From assembly GCA_022225965.2 (NCBI GenBank), contig JAKJXP020000016.1:522919-586918 (forward strand): a stretch of 64,000 bases of DNA. The letters are read 5' to 3'. Source of the stretch: Diatrype stigma. Lineage: Eukaryota > Ascomycota > Sordariomycetes > Xylariales > Diatrypaceae. How positions within the stretch are numbered: the first letter of the stretch is position 1; every line of letters starts with the position of its first letter. The position numbers were made by a program, and so were the translations under genes. Shown piece by piece: positions 1 through 13,161 of the stretch. The notes beneath the pieces are model-generated. The model saw nothing but the letters and a program-made list of their open reading frames with translations, was not told the origin of the DNA and made no database searches.

Positions 1-3000
1 GCATAATAAAAGTCGATAACGACATATATACGAATTCCGATTATTATACGCTAATTAATAAAATACCGGTTAATAAACCCGTTAAAATTTCCAAACCCAA
101 ATTTATTTTTCCGTTAAATGCGGCCTTAAAGTTTTTTCAACTTATTTATACGTATTAAATTAAAAGATTCGCGACATTTATATTAATCCAAAAATGCAAA
201 AACTTAATCCTTCGGCTATTAAAAACGCTTAACCGCGTAATGAAAGCATTAAGAAAGTCCAGATATAATCGTGGACGAAACGCGTCGTAATGGACGGAAA
301 AATGCAACGAGGTTATTAAACGAATGCAACAATCGGTAGCGAAAAATGGGGCCCCGGATTCGGATACGGCGAAGAAACATAAATCCACCATTCGACGAGC
401 AAAAAAACAATACTAAAAACGGCAAATAACTAACGCCACCTTAAATAAGTTAATTTATAATATAATAAGTTAATATAAGCTTAAGGATAATTTCCGAATT
501 CCCTTAATAATAAACGGCAACCAAATAATAACCGATACGGAAAGGAAAATTAATTACTTCAAACATAAGGTCCTTATTTCGCAAGCCAACGGCGAAAACA
601 TAAAAAACCCATAACGCCCATTTAAATCCCACAACTTAAATCCCCTTATAGCTAACTTTTTGGCCATTTTTTATATATACGAACCAATCTCCTAAAATTG
701 GACAATAACGATGGCAAAAACGGAGAACGTTTATATTAAAACCCTTAATACGGCCCCGGAAAAAAACGGATTAACGGCCCTATTATTTCAATACGCATGG
801 CCGGCCATTAAAAATGCCGTCCGCATCTTATACGAAAAATGCTTACGATACGGATACCATTTAACGCCGTTCCGTACCGCTAAGGTTATTATGCTACCAA
901 AGGTAAGTAAATCCGACTTTACGGCAATAAAGTCCTAACGTTTTATTTTATTTTTTGTCTTAATAAAGATTTAAAGCAATTAATTACTAAACGCATATCG
1001 ATAATAGCTATTCGTAAAGGTATTATTAATACCCAATAATTCGGAGCCTTACTTAAAAGGTCGGCCTTAAATCTAGCAACATACGTTATATATAACGTAA
1101 AAACAACCTTTGCTTAAAACAAAATTGCATCGCTTTTAATTCTAAACGTTATTAACGCTTTTAATGCGGTATTATATAATAAATTAATATTTCGATTTCG
1201 GCAATAAAAATGGAACCACTTATTAATTAAATGGATCGATTCGTTTATAATTAATCGCTTCGTATTTATACGAATAAAAAATATTATTATAAATCTTAGC
1301 CCTTTATTTTGCGGCGTTCCCTAAGGTTCCCCAGTATTTCCAATATTATTTATGCTATATACGGAACCCCTTTTCCGGAAAGGCGCCCCATTAATTCGCT
1401 TTGGATATGCCGACGATATAGCAATATTACGTATAAGCAAAACCATAACAAAAACCTTTGCTTTATTAACAGCCGATATTTCGAATACCTTCAATTAGGG
1501 ACGGAAAAACGCCCTTACTTTCGATTCAGCCAAAAGCGACCTTAAATATTTCCATAAAAGCCGGACCCTTTTAAACGTCCTAATTATTACGGAAAATTTT
1601 AGGATATATCCATTTAATGAAACAATTAAATGGCTAAAAGTTTTTTTCGATTTTAAGCTTAACTTTAAAGAATACGTATCTAAATAGGCTATTAAGGCCT
1701 TATGCGCCGCTAATTATATCCGTTACTTTAATAAAATAATAAAGGAATTACCATTAAATAAAACCGCAATAACAATAAAAACCTACGTATTTCCGGTAGC
1801 TACTTATGGCGCAAAAGCCTGGTACCTAAAAAAAAAGCGCCCAGCGATTAAAAAATAAGATTTCGCATTTATAGGCATCCTAAAATACCTCGCAATTTCC
1901 GATAAGCCATTTAAAATCGCCGCCAAAACAATACTCCCAATTTGGCGCACTATTAATATCCCTATCCTGCATCGTAAATCCGGCATTCCCTTTACGGAAG
2001 TAATATACGAATAAATACGAAAACGACACGTTATCCGGCTCCGTAGCTTAAATCCGGTTTATCCGGTCGTATAACGTACCAACCAACTAAAAAAACGTTA
2101 GCCTATGCGACTGTAACTGGCATCGGACCTAGCGGCAAAATGCCCCCGCCCCTTATTTCTAAATAAGAAATGGCCAAATAAGCCGTTATTCGTTTTAGCC
2201 GATAAAAAGAAAAAAAAAGACGCCCATAAAAGGTAACTTAAATCCATTCCCTTTTAAGACCTGGTTATTTACTTTAATGGCTTTAAAATCGACCGAATTG
2301 GCTGGGGCTTTGTTGCTTATTAAAATAATAAACGTTTATACGTAACTAATGAATTACTTTTAAACGTAAAAGTTTTCGATAATAAAATAATAGCCGTACG
2401 TAAAACGGCTTAATAAGCAAAAAACGTATAATACGACCTAAATCTTTTCTTTATAGGCCTATACTTTTATATCGACAATACGGCAATTATTCAATACATT
2501 TTCGAATACCTATCGGATAATTCTTAACGAGACTTCCTGGATTTCTATTAGGCTATTTCCTAAATACGCCCCCTTTTTTATTTCTTTTTTATCCAATAAG
2601 CTCCCGGATACGTCGAAATTAAAGGCAATAAAACCGCAAACGCCCAAACCAAGCTCGGCGCAAAACGACCGGCCATCGACGACGATAACTACATTACCGG
2701 CACCATAACCCTTTCTTATTTTCGACGCATTAATCGGAAAAAACGTTTATTTATTTTTTCCGCTTAATGGTTTCATAATATATTCCTTTTATATTAACGA
2801 TAAAGGCTCGAAACAAAAAAGCCTTTTAAAAAACTTTCCTTTATTCGAATAATTTTATACCGTTTTTTCGTAAAGCGCTTCGGCCATAAAAACTTTATTA
2901 ACTATTACATACGTTTTCATTATTTTAAGAACTTTATTATTAAATATCGATGCCGTTACGGCGCTAAAAAAAAACCAGGCCATATCGTTTTTTACGACCT

Positions 3001-3136
3001 ATTTCAAGGCACCTTCCGGACCTTAAGGATTCGGTACGGGCGCGAAACGGACGAACTTTTCGGTTACAACGGCCACCGAAACTTCGCAGCCTTTATCGAG
3101 AAGGCGCATCTTTATAAAACGCTAACGAAAGAATAA
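1..3136 (+). pseudogene. LINE L1 ORF2 remnant (endonuclease/RT/RNase H)
   Basis: Decayed ORF2 of L1, the polyprotein that nicks the target and copies element RNA there. Visible in order: endonuclease C-terminal SDYYTL; a linker; RT from about 711, with a block reading PFRTAKVIMLPKVSKSDF, a later block around LDVINAFNAV, and the catalytic GYADD (Y-A-D-D codons at 1406-1417); RNase H with the late motif APGYVEIKGNKTANAQTKLG near 2596-2655; then a basic Cys/His-like segment and the conserved end FGYNGHRNFAAFIEKA. The stop is TAA at 3134-3136. Many in-frame TAA/TAG codons sit where relatives have Trp or Gln, and at least one frame change occurs near 940-1300. No product is expected. Confidence 0.85.
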
Positions 3137-3488
3137 AACAATAATAACATATTTGGATATCGCTTTAAAGAATAAATAACGGACGATAACAAAGCTCCGA
3201 AAGGAAATAACTATTCGTCGGAAAAATAAAAACCATCTCTTATATTAAACCTTAATACGTTCGCGCTTTATTTTGGGCCTATTTACTTGGGCCTGCCCAC
3301 TTAGGTCCGTCCCTTAATACTCCAGCCGTTCCATATACTATACAGTATCGGCACCTATATAAACTTAGTTATCCTATAAGACCACTTCCCATATACTCCC
3401 TTCGGGGATGGGCTATATATAACTAGGTAGCTAGCTAAATAGGTCCACCCGGACGTAAAAATTCATCATCATCATCATCATCATTATT
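1..3488 (+). mobile_element. LINE L1 (Tad1-like), 3' portion, RIP-degraded
   Basis: Non-LTR retrotransposon whose 5' part lies outside the window. It starts inside the endonuclease C-terminus (a SDYYTLI segment at about 37-57, corresponding to the SDH motif of APE-type endonucleases), then carries reverse transcriptase, RNase H and a terminal Cys/His region, followed by a ~330-bp 3' UTR. It ends with GGACGTAAAAAT and a TCA-repeat tail (3463-3488) that still has intact CpA while the body has almost none. The same body recurs at least ten times in the window. Endonuclease + RT + RNase H in one ORF and a fungal RIP background fit the Tad clade; assignment is by motif order, not by phylogeny. Confidence 0.9.
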
Positions 3489-5664
3489 AACGACGTACCG
3501 AATACGAATAAATTATTACAAAAGTTGTTTTATTTATTAAAGCCGATTTCGAAAAAAATGGGGCGACGTTTTATCGAAGGCAGGGAAATTAATTATAATG
3601 CATAAATTAAAGAACAAACGGCTTAATGCCGACCCGAAAACGGTACGAAAGCCAACCAAAACCACGACGAAATATACGGCGCATTAATACTATTACGGGC
3701 TGTTATGGCTTCGTTTCGCAAATCCGAATTCCATTAGTTATGTAAAATTCTAAGCTATAAAAAAAGAGGAAAGGAAGGAATTAAAACAGCAGAAGCAGGA
3801 AGGCTGTTGCTTTAATAAGTGCTGCGATTTTAGTATTAAACCCATTTGTTTTGTTTCTTATTCTTATTTTCTTATATGTACATTCTGGCTATATGTAGTA
3901 TTGCACCTATAGCTATCGTAATAAATACCATAACCTAATCGTTAATATAACGAAAAGCGACCGGCTCGAAAACCGGCCGAAAACGGGCCGAAGGCGCATT
4001 TATTAAGTACGAAAAGAATTTTCGTTATTGCCGATAAAAAAAAATAATAACCGCCGAACGATTACGAATAAAGTTAAAACTAACCAAAAAAGCCGAATTA
4101 AAATTATAGCGACATATTTTAATAAACTCTAATAATTAAAAAATGCCAATACTTAAAAATTTAAAACGCGAAATTGATTTTATTTTGCTACGAATTTAAA
4201 TAAAAGGAATTAAAACGTAAATATGAATTAAAATGCGAATAAAAATAGGCGTAATTATTACGACGTTGCCGAAAAAATTATCCAAAGGTAACGCGTAAAC
4301 GGGTAACTTTTTAATACGCTTACGTACGATAAATCGGGCCTTATATAAAACGTTATATATTTAATCGACGTTTTAAAACGGAATTAATACGAACCGATTA
4401 AAGGAAAACTTCGGCTTATTTTTTATGCATTCTCGGTAAAATTTGCTTAATATTTCGCAATAAACGTTGAAAATTTGCGAAATTCGAACTTAAAACCATC
4501 GGCGGATTATGCGAAATTAAAACGATTTCGGAAAAAAAACGGGAAGCTTATTTCGAAGCAATCGAAAATGGTTTTTTTATAATGCTTATACGTAATATAT
4601 CGACGGAATTTATTAATTATATCGATTAAATATCGAAACATAACGATACGAAAACGAAACGATTTATAACGGTCGTAATGAAACAAAAAAAGATCCTTCG
4701 TTACGCGGTACATATAAGGTACGCATTTTATTTTTTTCGACGAAAGGTCGGAATAAATTAAAACGTCGGAAGCGGGCTTTTTAAAAAAGCCCGATATCGT
4801 CGCGAAATTGAAGCGGTTAAGCCGCAGAAACGGTAATAAAACGATAGAGCGATAAAAACGAAACGAAATCGATTATGAAACGGATAAGTAAATAAAACTA
4901 AACGATTAAATAATACATTATCGAAATTAATAAACGTTAAATCGACGTCGAAAGCAATAAAGAATTACGCGAATTCGGATTAATCCTAAACGTTCGAATT
5001 TCCGGACGTCCAAAAGCGATCCGAATTCGCATATAACGCAAAAAGTAAAAAAATAATTACAGTAATTTAGGAAATAATAAAAAGTCGATTTAAATTTTTA
5101 TTCTTAAGAATCGAATCGATAACGGAAAAAATTACGTATCGGATTAATTATTGTTATTTAAAAAAAAAAACTTCCGAACGAAAGAAAAGCAGGGTATTTA
5201 TATCTTAAAGGCGGTATATAATTTGTTTTGCCGGTTAAGTCGTCGTTGCGTTAACGCCGGCCGGGGTAGGTGGTTTATTTATATCTGGCGCGATATACCG
5301 GACGTACGGGCCATTCCGTATTGCCTTTTCCTTCTTTATAATCCACCTTTGCTTATTTAATATAACGGTATTATATTTAATAATACGTACGCCGTACGTT
5401 TGCGGCGTAAAGCCGGACCGGTTTCGCGTTATAACCTTTTTTTTAATTTAACAAATAACTTTGGGCCTTTTTGTAATAAAAAGCGGGCAAAAACCGTTTT
5501 GGATATCTTTTATATGTAACCAAAAAAGCGATTTCGGTGCGAATTAATAGGTTTTTCTTTTCGACTTCGGTTTAAGGTTTCTTATTATGCTAAAACTAAA
5601 CGTATACCGGCATGGCTCTTTAAGCCGTCGACCGCGTAATATTATATATATATATATATATATT
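3489..5664 (+). repeat. Unknown repeat family B, copy B1
   Basis: Interspersed repeat of about 2 kb found three times here (B1; B2 at 17805-20826 minus; B3 at 29370-30393). B1 aligns with the reverse complement of B2 from about 3501. A 233-bp MITE interrupts it at 3691-3923. It ends in GCGTAATATT followed by a (TA)n run (about 5641-5664). Its left side is cut off by LINE L1. Broken reading frames exist (for example a basic segment matched at 20111-20353 in B2), but I recognise no transposase or RT motif. The 3' TA tail and the behaviour of B3 suggest copying by target-primed reverse transcription. Identity is unknown. Confidence 0.7.
3691..3923. mobile_element. 233-bp MITE (M1) inside repeat B1
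   Basis: A short element that interrupts B1; the uninterrupted sequence is seen in B2. The ends are inverted repeats: TATTACG at 3691-3697 and CGTAATA at 3917-3923, with further imperfect pairing inward (GGGCTGTTATGG against ATAGCTATAGG). It is flanked by a 5-bp direct repeat AATAC (3686-3690 and 3924-3928), and the empty site in B2 has a single AATAC. No ORF. Unlike its host it is rich in CpA and TpG, so it was inserted after B1 was mutated or is too short to be a RIP target. The superfamily cannot be decided from 7-bp termini. Confidence 0.75.
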
Positions 5665-6777
5665 AAATAAAACAATTAGCCGCGTTTATATTAGCCTAAA
5701 ATTATAAAGATTTAACTTGCCGATTATTAAATATGCTTAATCGGGCGATAAAAGCATTAAAAAAGGTTAAACATAACCGTAAACGAAACGCGTCTTAATG
5801 GACCAAAGAATACGACGAAATTACCAAAAAAATACGGCAATCGGCAGCCACTTCGGAAAACGGAATTCCGGATCCAAATACGGCAAAGGAATATAAATCC
5901 ACAATCCGAAAAGTAAAAAAGCAATATTAAAAGCAACGAATAATTAATATTGTTTGGAATAAGTTTATTTATAACGTAATGAATTAATATAAACTTAAAA
6001 ATAGCTTTCGAATTCTAATCATAATAAACGGTTACAGGATAATAACGGATACGGAAATAAAAATCCATTATTTTCGGTATAAGGTTCTTATTTCCTAGGC
6101 GGACGGCGAAAATATCGAGGATCCGTAACGCCCGCTTAAGCCTTACGACCTCGACCTTTTCGCGGCCGACCCTTTCGTATCCGCGCGTATGTACGAATCA
6201 ATTCCTTAGGACCTTTCGGTAACGATAGCGGAAGCCGAAAACGTTTATATTAAAACCCCTAATACCGCCTTAAGCAAAAACGGATTAATTGCGATATTAT
6301 TATAATACGTATAGCTTGCTATTAAAAACGCAATCCGTACGTTATATAAAAGATGCTTAAAATACGGCTATTATCCGATCCTATTCCGCATTATAAAGGT
6401 AATTATGCTTTTTAAAATAAGTAAAACCGATTTTACGGGAATTAAATTCTAGCGTTTTAATTTTTTTTTATTTTCCTGCTTAAAAAAAAGAACTAAAACG
6501 GTTAATCGCAAAAACAACATTAACCATAGCTATTCGTAAAAGGGTTATTAATACCGAGCAATTCGGAGTATTATTTAAAAGGTCGGCATTAAACCTAATA
6601 ACGTACGTTATATATAACGTAAAAATAACGTTCGCGCAAAACAAAATCGCGTCGCTCTTAATTTTGGACGTTACCGGCGCTTTTAATGCGGTATTACGTA
6701 ATAAATTAATACTTAAATTGCAATAATAAAAATGGAACTATTTATTCGTTAAATGGATAAATTTCTTTATAATAAAT
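5665..6777 (+). mobile_element. LINE L2, first segment
   Basis: LINE sequence from the endonuclease-RT linker to mid-RT, starting directly after the TA tail of B1 and heavily RIP-mutated. It includes the block PLFRIIKVIMLFKISKTDF-like near 6380-6440 and the TGAFNAVLRNKL-like block near 6670-6710. It stops at the insertion point of L3 and continues at 13162; the two parts join in register at the RT segment just before the YADD region. Lacking a 5' end, it is either 5'-truncated or rearranged at the B1 junction. Confidence 0.85.
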
Positions 6778-6792
6778 AGGTTCATATTTATT
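6778..6792 (+). repeat. Target-site duplication of LINE L3 (left copy)
   Basis: AGGTTCATATTTATT here matches AGGTTCGTATTTATT at 13162-13176 (14 of 15 bases; the difference is a G/A transition). The pair brackets L3 and marks its insertion into L2. Confidence 0.9.
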
Positions 6793-7439
6793 ATCCTTTT
6801 ATAACTCTCTTTTTTTACCCTTATATTCTGCTAAGATTCGTTTTTATATAATTCTTTCTTATATCGTAAGCCTTATTTACTTTCGCCTTTGGATTAAGCA
6901 AACCCCTTAAAAATATCGGATACCGTTTATTCTTAGCGGCCGTTAATTCCCCCGTAATAAACCCTCGGAATAAGTCTTAAAAAACGGCGTTCATTATTCC
7001 TATAAATCCATTTACGATAATTGATAATAACGATAATAACCCGAAGGTCATTCTTTTCGTCTTAAAGAAGCCAAACGATAAAGTAGCGGTAATAAAACCT
7101 GGCGTTCCGAAAAGATATAAGTCCCAAAAAAACTTTTTATTCATCCCTTCCTAAGGACTCTTAAAAACCTCCTAATAAACTTCATCCTGGCCGCAATTAG
7201 ATTCGTACGTAAAAAAAAAAAAATAAAGCACCCGAATTGAGTTCGAAATATTCATAATTTATTCCTTATTTCTCGATACCGTTTGTAATGCATTTTAATA
7301 ATCCATGCCTACGTATTAATAATGGGTCCGACTGGTATATTAATAAATTAAATAATTTATAATAAATTTGGTTAATACAAAAAGCCCGGAAAACTTTAAT
7401 CCTAACCCTTCTTTTTATGCTATTCGCATAAAGGCAAAA

Positions 7440-9178
7440 AAACTAATTGCTTTTCGTTACGCCCCCTTATCGCTAATATTACCGGAAAACCCTATTGACC
7501 TCGTTTTTAACGAATCCCCTAAAAATACGCCCTTACCCTAAATTAAACGACGCATATCTTTCGTATTATATCCATTAAAGATTGCGGCTACGTTATCGCC
7601 GCTAATGCCCGTATTATAGTTATACGCAACGGCAGCCCGCTTTAAAACGAGCGACGCCTAGAAATAAACCAACGTTAAGAAGAAACCCAAAAAAATAAGA
7701 AAAACAAGCCCCAGCCAATTAATATAAGCCTAACCCCAACTTTAATCCGCAAAAAAAGCCGATAACCGGTTTTTTTTACGCTTTATATCCGATTATTCAT
7801 AATACGTTCTCCGCTTTGCAAATATTCGGGCCATAATAGTTCATATTTTAAAGCTTAATTTGCGGGAAATTATCGACGCCTAAAAGGTTAAGATAAAATA
7901 AGCCCTACAATTTCGCAACAATACCGCTAAGCAATATATCCTTAACGAAGCCTTCAAAATCGAAGGCCTAATTATCGAAAAAACCAAAAATTGATATACC
8001 TATATTTTGGTCGAGATCTTAAAGAAATTCCGCATCCATGCGGGCCTCCAGTCTATCGATATAATCATTAAAACTAAAATCGTAACTTAAACAAATATCG
8101 ACCCTATTTCCTTATATCGCTTTAAGCAATACGTATCGAATATTCTTATTTAATAATAAATAATAACATTCCCCTAAATCGTTAAACGCTTTAAAATATT
8201 TGGTTTTCGCTTAAGAAAGTTTATTATTAAGATCCTTAAAATTACTTAATACCAAATTTATTTAAGCTTTTATAACGGACGTTATTATAATAATAACCCA
8301 TATTACTAATAATGCAATAAAAAATATAAAATACATAAAGCCATTCGCTAAAAGAATATTTACGAAAATAAAATTAAATGCCCTAATTGCCGCGGTTCCT
8401 ATAAATTCGATTTATTAATATGCCCGGCCCGATTAATAAAAAAGAATAATAAAATCATCCGATTAACCAAATAATAACTTATTAAAATCAAATAATTAAA
8501 GAAAACGGCAATATAACAAAATGCTACGGAAAAGAAAATCTAATAACCGGCCCAGCCCTAAATGCAAGTCCAGGCCTAAAACCAAACTCAAATTCAGGCT
8601 TAAGCCCAGGATTAAGCCCAGGCCTAAACGCCCGAAAACAGGGGAAACGAAAAGAACGACCCTATGGGATCCCCTACTCCGGCAGGCCCTAGGACCCCCC
8701 GGGAACCTCGGCTACCTCCCTTACCGCCGCCGCCGCAAATAGCGCGCCGAATATTCCCCCCATCCTTATAACCTTCTTTTTACGCCCTCGCCCCTACAGC
8801 TACGATACCAAAAGCAATCTTAATAAAAACAGAAACAACAAAAAAACATAAAAAAAACGGCAAAAATGCCCATATCGATAACGCTAAAAAAAAGAACGAC
8901 CCCTTATAAAACGACAAAAAATACCCTATACCAACGGGCCCCCTTACCTTAAATATTACCCAAACAACAAACGAACGCCAAACTCGGCTCTATAAAGCCA
9001 TTACCAAAAACGCCTTAATAACAGATTCCGGCAATAACATAAATAAATTAGCAAACATTTCCCGCCCGCATAGGGTTATTCCCTTCGAAAAAAAAATCCG
9101 ATTCCTATAATTGGAAAACCGACAAAAAAAAGACGCGACACGTTTAGAAAGAAGCAAACTTTTACGACCGATAAAAAT
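7440..9178 (+). pseudogene. LINE L3 ORF1 remnant (zinc-knuckle, RNA-binding type)
   Basis: Decayed ORF1, the nucleic-acid-binding partner of ORF2. The start is approximate. Seen in order: a segment around IDLVFNES (about 7492); a central region; Cys-rich knuckles ending with CPNCRGSYKFDLLICPAR at 8379-8432; a repeated Gln/Ala tract (about 8555-8630) whose Gln codons are mostly TAA now; a Pro-rich GSPTPAGPRTPREP-like segment near 8650-8710; and an acidic C-terminal part with NERQTRL and RVIPFEKK (about 8940-9100). L8 and L13 show the same order. A basic frame of 73 residues at 8521-8742 is the wrong frame across the Gln/Ala repeat. Confidence 0.7.
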
Positions 9179-9189
9179 AACGGAACGAT

Positions 9190-12100
9190 CTTAACGCCCC
9201 TTTTACGGCAGCATTATCCAATCTTTTAAATAACTATTTATAATACAAATTAACATCCGTAAAAAAAAAAAAAAAAGGTACCATATATAACATAACACTT
9301 AAAACGACGGACGATATAAAAACAAACGTCGTATTAATATAAAAGCCGTAAATCGTAATATCCTACGGGAAACGACAAACCAAAATCTACCCCCGATACG
9401 ATACGTTTTTCCCGGAAAAAAACTAAACGAAATATCTTAAAGTATTTACATACGTCCGAAAAAACCCTTAACTTAATACCGCATAATTGCGTCCTTTTAT
9501 TATTAAGAATGTAATAATAATATAAATTAATAACGTTATTATTAAAAACGTTTACTTAAATGGCGGCGCATTTTACGCGTTATTTACGAAATTCGAATAA
9601 TAAAAACCAAGCCCTTAAAAATAATAATAAGCAATTTTAACGCAATATATTAAACGTAATAGCCGCAATAACGCAGGCGGCATAACGGTTTTAAATAAAA
9701 AGTAACGGATTAATTCGAAAATTAAAACCTTTAAGTTTTTAACGGAAACGAATCCACGTATTACATAAGGAATACCATAAACCTTATAGCATTTAATATT
9801 CCAGGAAATTCGATGAAAGTAAATAGCAACATATATATTAATTTAAACCATTATACTTTAATTAACGAAATATTAATGAGCAGACCTATTAAAGTTTTTA
9901 AGCCAAAACTTACCTTTTCTTTTTAATGCGGCTTTAAAATTCTTTTAACTTATTTATATATATTAAACAAAATAGCCGGCCGCATTTGCGTCAATATAAA
10001 AATGCAAAAATCTAACCTGCCGCTTACTAAATACGCTTAACCGGATAATAAAGGCGTCGGGACCCAAATACGGCGAAGGAATATAAATCCACCATTCGAC
10101 GCGTAAAAAAGCTATATTGAAAGCGGCAAATAGCTAACGTTATTTCGAATAAATCCATTTATAACATAATAAAATAATATAGACTTAAAAATAACTTTCG
10201 GGCCTTATTAATGGTAAACGGAAACCGCGTAATAACGGATACGGAAAGGAAAATCCATTATTTCCGGCATAAGGTCCTTGTTTTTTAGGCTAACGGCGAA
10301 AACATCGAGGACCCGTAGCGCCCGCTTAAGTCCTACGATCTTAATCCCTTCGCTTCCGATCTCCGGGCATTCGCATATATATATGAATCCATTTCTTGGG
10401 ATTTATCGGTTATAATGGCAAAAGCCAAGGACGTATATATTAAGACCTTTAATATTATTCCGAATAAAAACGATTTAATTGCGTTATTGCTATAATATAC
10501 GTAGCCGGTTATTAATAATACGGTCCGTATTTTATATAAAGAATGCCTAAAATACGGCTATTATTTAATGCCATTCCGTATTACGGAAATGGTTATGTTT
10601 TTTAAAATAAGTAAGATCGATTTTACGACGGTTAAATCTTAACGCCTTGTATTTTTACTTTCGTACTTAAAAAAAGAATTAAAAAGGCTGGTCACAAAGA
10701 AAATGTCGATTATAGCTATTTATAAAAGGATTATTAGCATTGAATAATTCGGTATATTACCCAAGAAATCGGCCTTGGACTTGGCGGCATACGTTATATA
10801 CGATATCGAAACGGCGTTTATATAAAACAAAGTTGCGTCGTTTCTTATTTTAAATATTACCGGTACTTTTAATACGATATTATGTAATAAATTAATATTA
10901 AAGCTGCGGCAATAAGCTTAAAACTATTTATTTATTAAATAAATGGATTTCTTTATAATAAACAGGTTTACGTTTATTAAAATAAAAGACGTTATTATAA
11001 ACCTAAGTCCGTTAATTTGCGGCATATTATAAGAATTCCCAGTATTTCCTATTTTGTTTATGCTATATACGGAATCCCTTTTCCGGAAAGGTATTCCATT
11101 AATCCGCTTTGAATATGCTGACGATATAATAATATTTCGTATTAACAGGATTATAACTAAGATTTTCGCATTGCTTATAACCGATATTTTAAATACCTTA
11201 AATTAAAAACGAAATAATGCCCTTACTTTTAATTTAGCCAAAAATAAACTTAAATATTTCCATAAGGGCCGGATCCCTTTAAATAACCCGGTTATTGCGG
11301 GAAATTTCGAAATACATTTATTTAAAAAAACAATTAAATAATTAAGAGTTTTTTTCGATTCCAAATTAAGCTTTAAGAAATACGTATTTAAATAAGCCGC
11401 CAAGGCCTTATGCGCCGTTAATTATATCCGTTACCTTAATAAACTAATAAAAAGATTATTACCGAATAAAACTACGATAACAATAAAGGCTTACGTAATA
11501 TCAATAACTATTTATAACGCAAAAGCCTAATACTTTAAAAAAAACGTTTAACGGTTAAAAAATAAGGATTCGCATTTATAAGCGTTTTGAAATATCTTGC
11601 AATTTTCGATAAGCCATTTAAAATCGCCGCTAAAGCAATTTTTCCAGTTTGGCGTATTATTAACGTCCCTATTTTGTACCGCAAATTAGGCATTCCCTTT
11701 ACGGGAATGGTATACGAGCAAATACGAAAACGATACGTTATTCGATTCCGCAGCCTGGACCCGGCTTATCCCGTCGTTTAACGCGTTAATTAATTAAGAA
11801 AACAATGGCCCATACGACTGCAATTAACGTCGGACTTAATGGCAAACTGCCCCCGCCTTTTATTCCTAAATAGGAAATAACCAAATAAGCCGCTATCCGT
11901 TTTAGCCGACAAAAAGAAAGAAAAAAACGCCTATAAAAATGGCTCGAAATCGTTCCTTTTCGAAACTTAATTATTTATTTTAATGGCTTTAAGGTCGACC
12001 GAATTAACTGGAGCTTTATCGCTTATTACGGCGGCAAACGTTTATATGTAACCAATGGATTATTTTTAAACGTAAAGGTTTTCGACGATAAAGTAATAAC

Positions 12101-12831
12101 CATACGCAAAACGACATAATGAATAAAAAACGTTTAATACGACCTAAAACCCTTTCCAATAAATTTACATTTCTGCATCGATAATACGGCAATTATTCGA
12201 TATATTTTCGGATATTCTTCGAATAACTTTTAACAAAACTTCTTAACTTTTCATTAAATTATTTCCCAAATACGTCCTTAAGCCTTTTCCGTTTAATGGG
12301 CTCCAAAATACGTCGAAATCAAAAGCAATAAGGCCGCAAACGCCCAAGCCAAATTCGGCGCAGAACGACCGGCCATTAACGACGACCACATTACCGATAC
12401 CATAACCCTTACCCACCTTAAACGCATTAACCGGAAAAAACGTTTATTCGTATTCTTTACTTAATGGTTTCGCAATATACCCTTTTTATATTAACGATAA
12501 AAATTCGAAATAAACAAGCCCCTTAAAAAGCTTTCCTTTATTCGCATAACATTATATCGCCTTTTTACGGAACGGTCCGGCCATAAGGACTTCGTTAATT
12601 ACTACAAGCGCTTTAAATATCCCGACGTTATCGACGGATACCGCTGCCGCTATAAAAAAAAACAAAGAACCGGGTTACGTCGTTTTTTGCAACCTATTTC
12701 AATATGCCCTCCGATCCTTCGGAATACGGGCGAAACACGAAACAAACGAACTCTTCGGTTACAATGGCCACCAAAGCTTTGCAGCCTTCGTCGAAAAGAT
12801 TTACCCGTATGGATTAACGGCGAAAAAATAA
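9190..12831 (+). pseudogene. LINE L3 ORF2 remnant (endonuclease/RT/RNase H)
   Basis: Decayed ORF2 reading from an endonuclease (a degraded GDFNA-type motif near 9629-9660 and the SDH region near 9850) through the linker to RT (about 10400-11750; YADD at 11114-11125 is intact) and RNase H (about 11960-12430; the VEIKSNKAANAQAKFG motif is near 12318-12360), ending with FGYNGHQSFAAFVEKI-like residues and TAA at 12829-12831. Stops are mainly at Trp and Gln positions. The catalytic YADD survives although the frame is broken many times. Confidence 0.82.
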
Positions 12832-13161
12832 AACAACATTTCTAAATCCTACTTTAAAAAATAAGTAACGAACAATAACGAGGCTCCAAAAGGAAATAAC
12901 TATTTGTCGGAAAATTAAAAACCCCTTTCCTATATCAAACCCCAATACGCTTACGCTTTGTCTTAGGCCTACCCGCCCGCCCGGGCCCGTTCCTTAATAT
13001 TCCAGCCGTCCCATATATTATATAATATCGGCACCTATATAAACTTAGTCATCCTATAAGCCTTTCACACCCCTACTGGAAATGGCTATATATAATTAAA
13101 TAACTAACTAAATAAATCCATTCGGACATAAAAGTTCATTATTATTATCATTATTATTATT

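Larger units (their letters stand above)
6793..13161 (+). mobile_element. LINE L3, full-length Tad1-like element, RIP-degraded
   Basis: Complete 6.37-kb copy with both ends and a 15-bp target duplication. The 5' end ATCCTTTTATAACTCTC recurs at 14992 (L4), at 33284 (L8) and, inverted, near 40893 (L11) and 62984 (L13), so it is the true 5' terminus. Layout: 5' UTR about 6793-7440; ORF1 about 7440-9178; ORF2 about 9190-12831; 3' UTR; then a TCATTATTATTATCA-type tail at about 13131-13161. The body is almost free of CpA. It lies inside L2, so it is younger than L2. Confidence 0.92.

Noticed and set aside
3489..5664. Repeat B as a pogo/Fot1-type transposon
   Set aside because: No terminal inverted repeats or TA duplication, and B3 is 5'-truncated with a 17-bp duplication.
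8521..8742. 73-codon Lys/Arg/Pro-rich frame
   Set aside because: It is an out-of-frame reading of the ORF1 Gln/Ala repeat; the correct frame continues ORF1 from the zinc knuckle.
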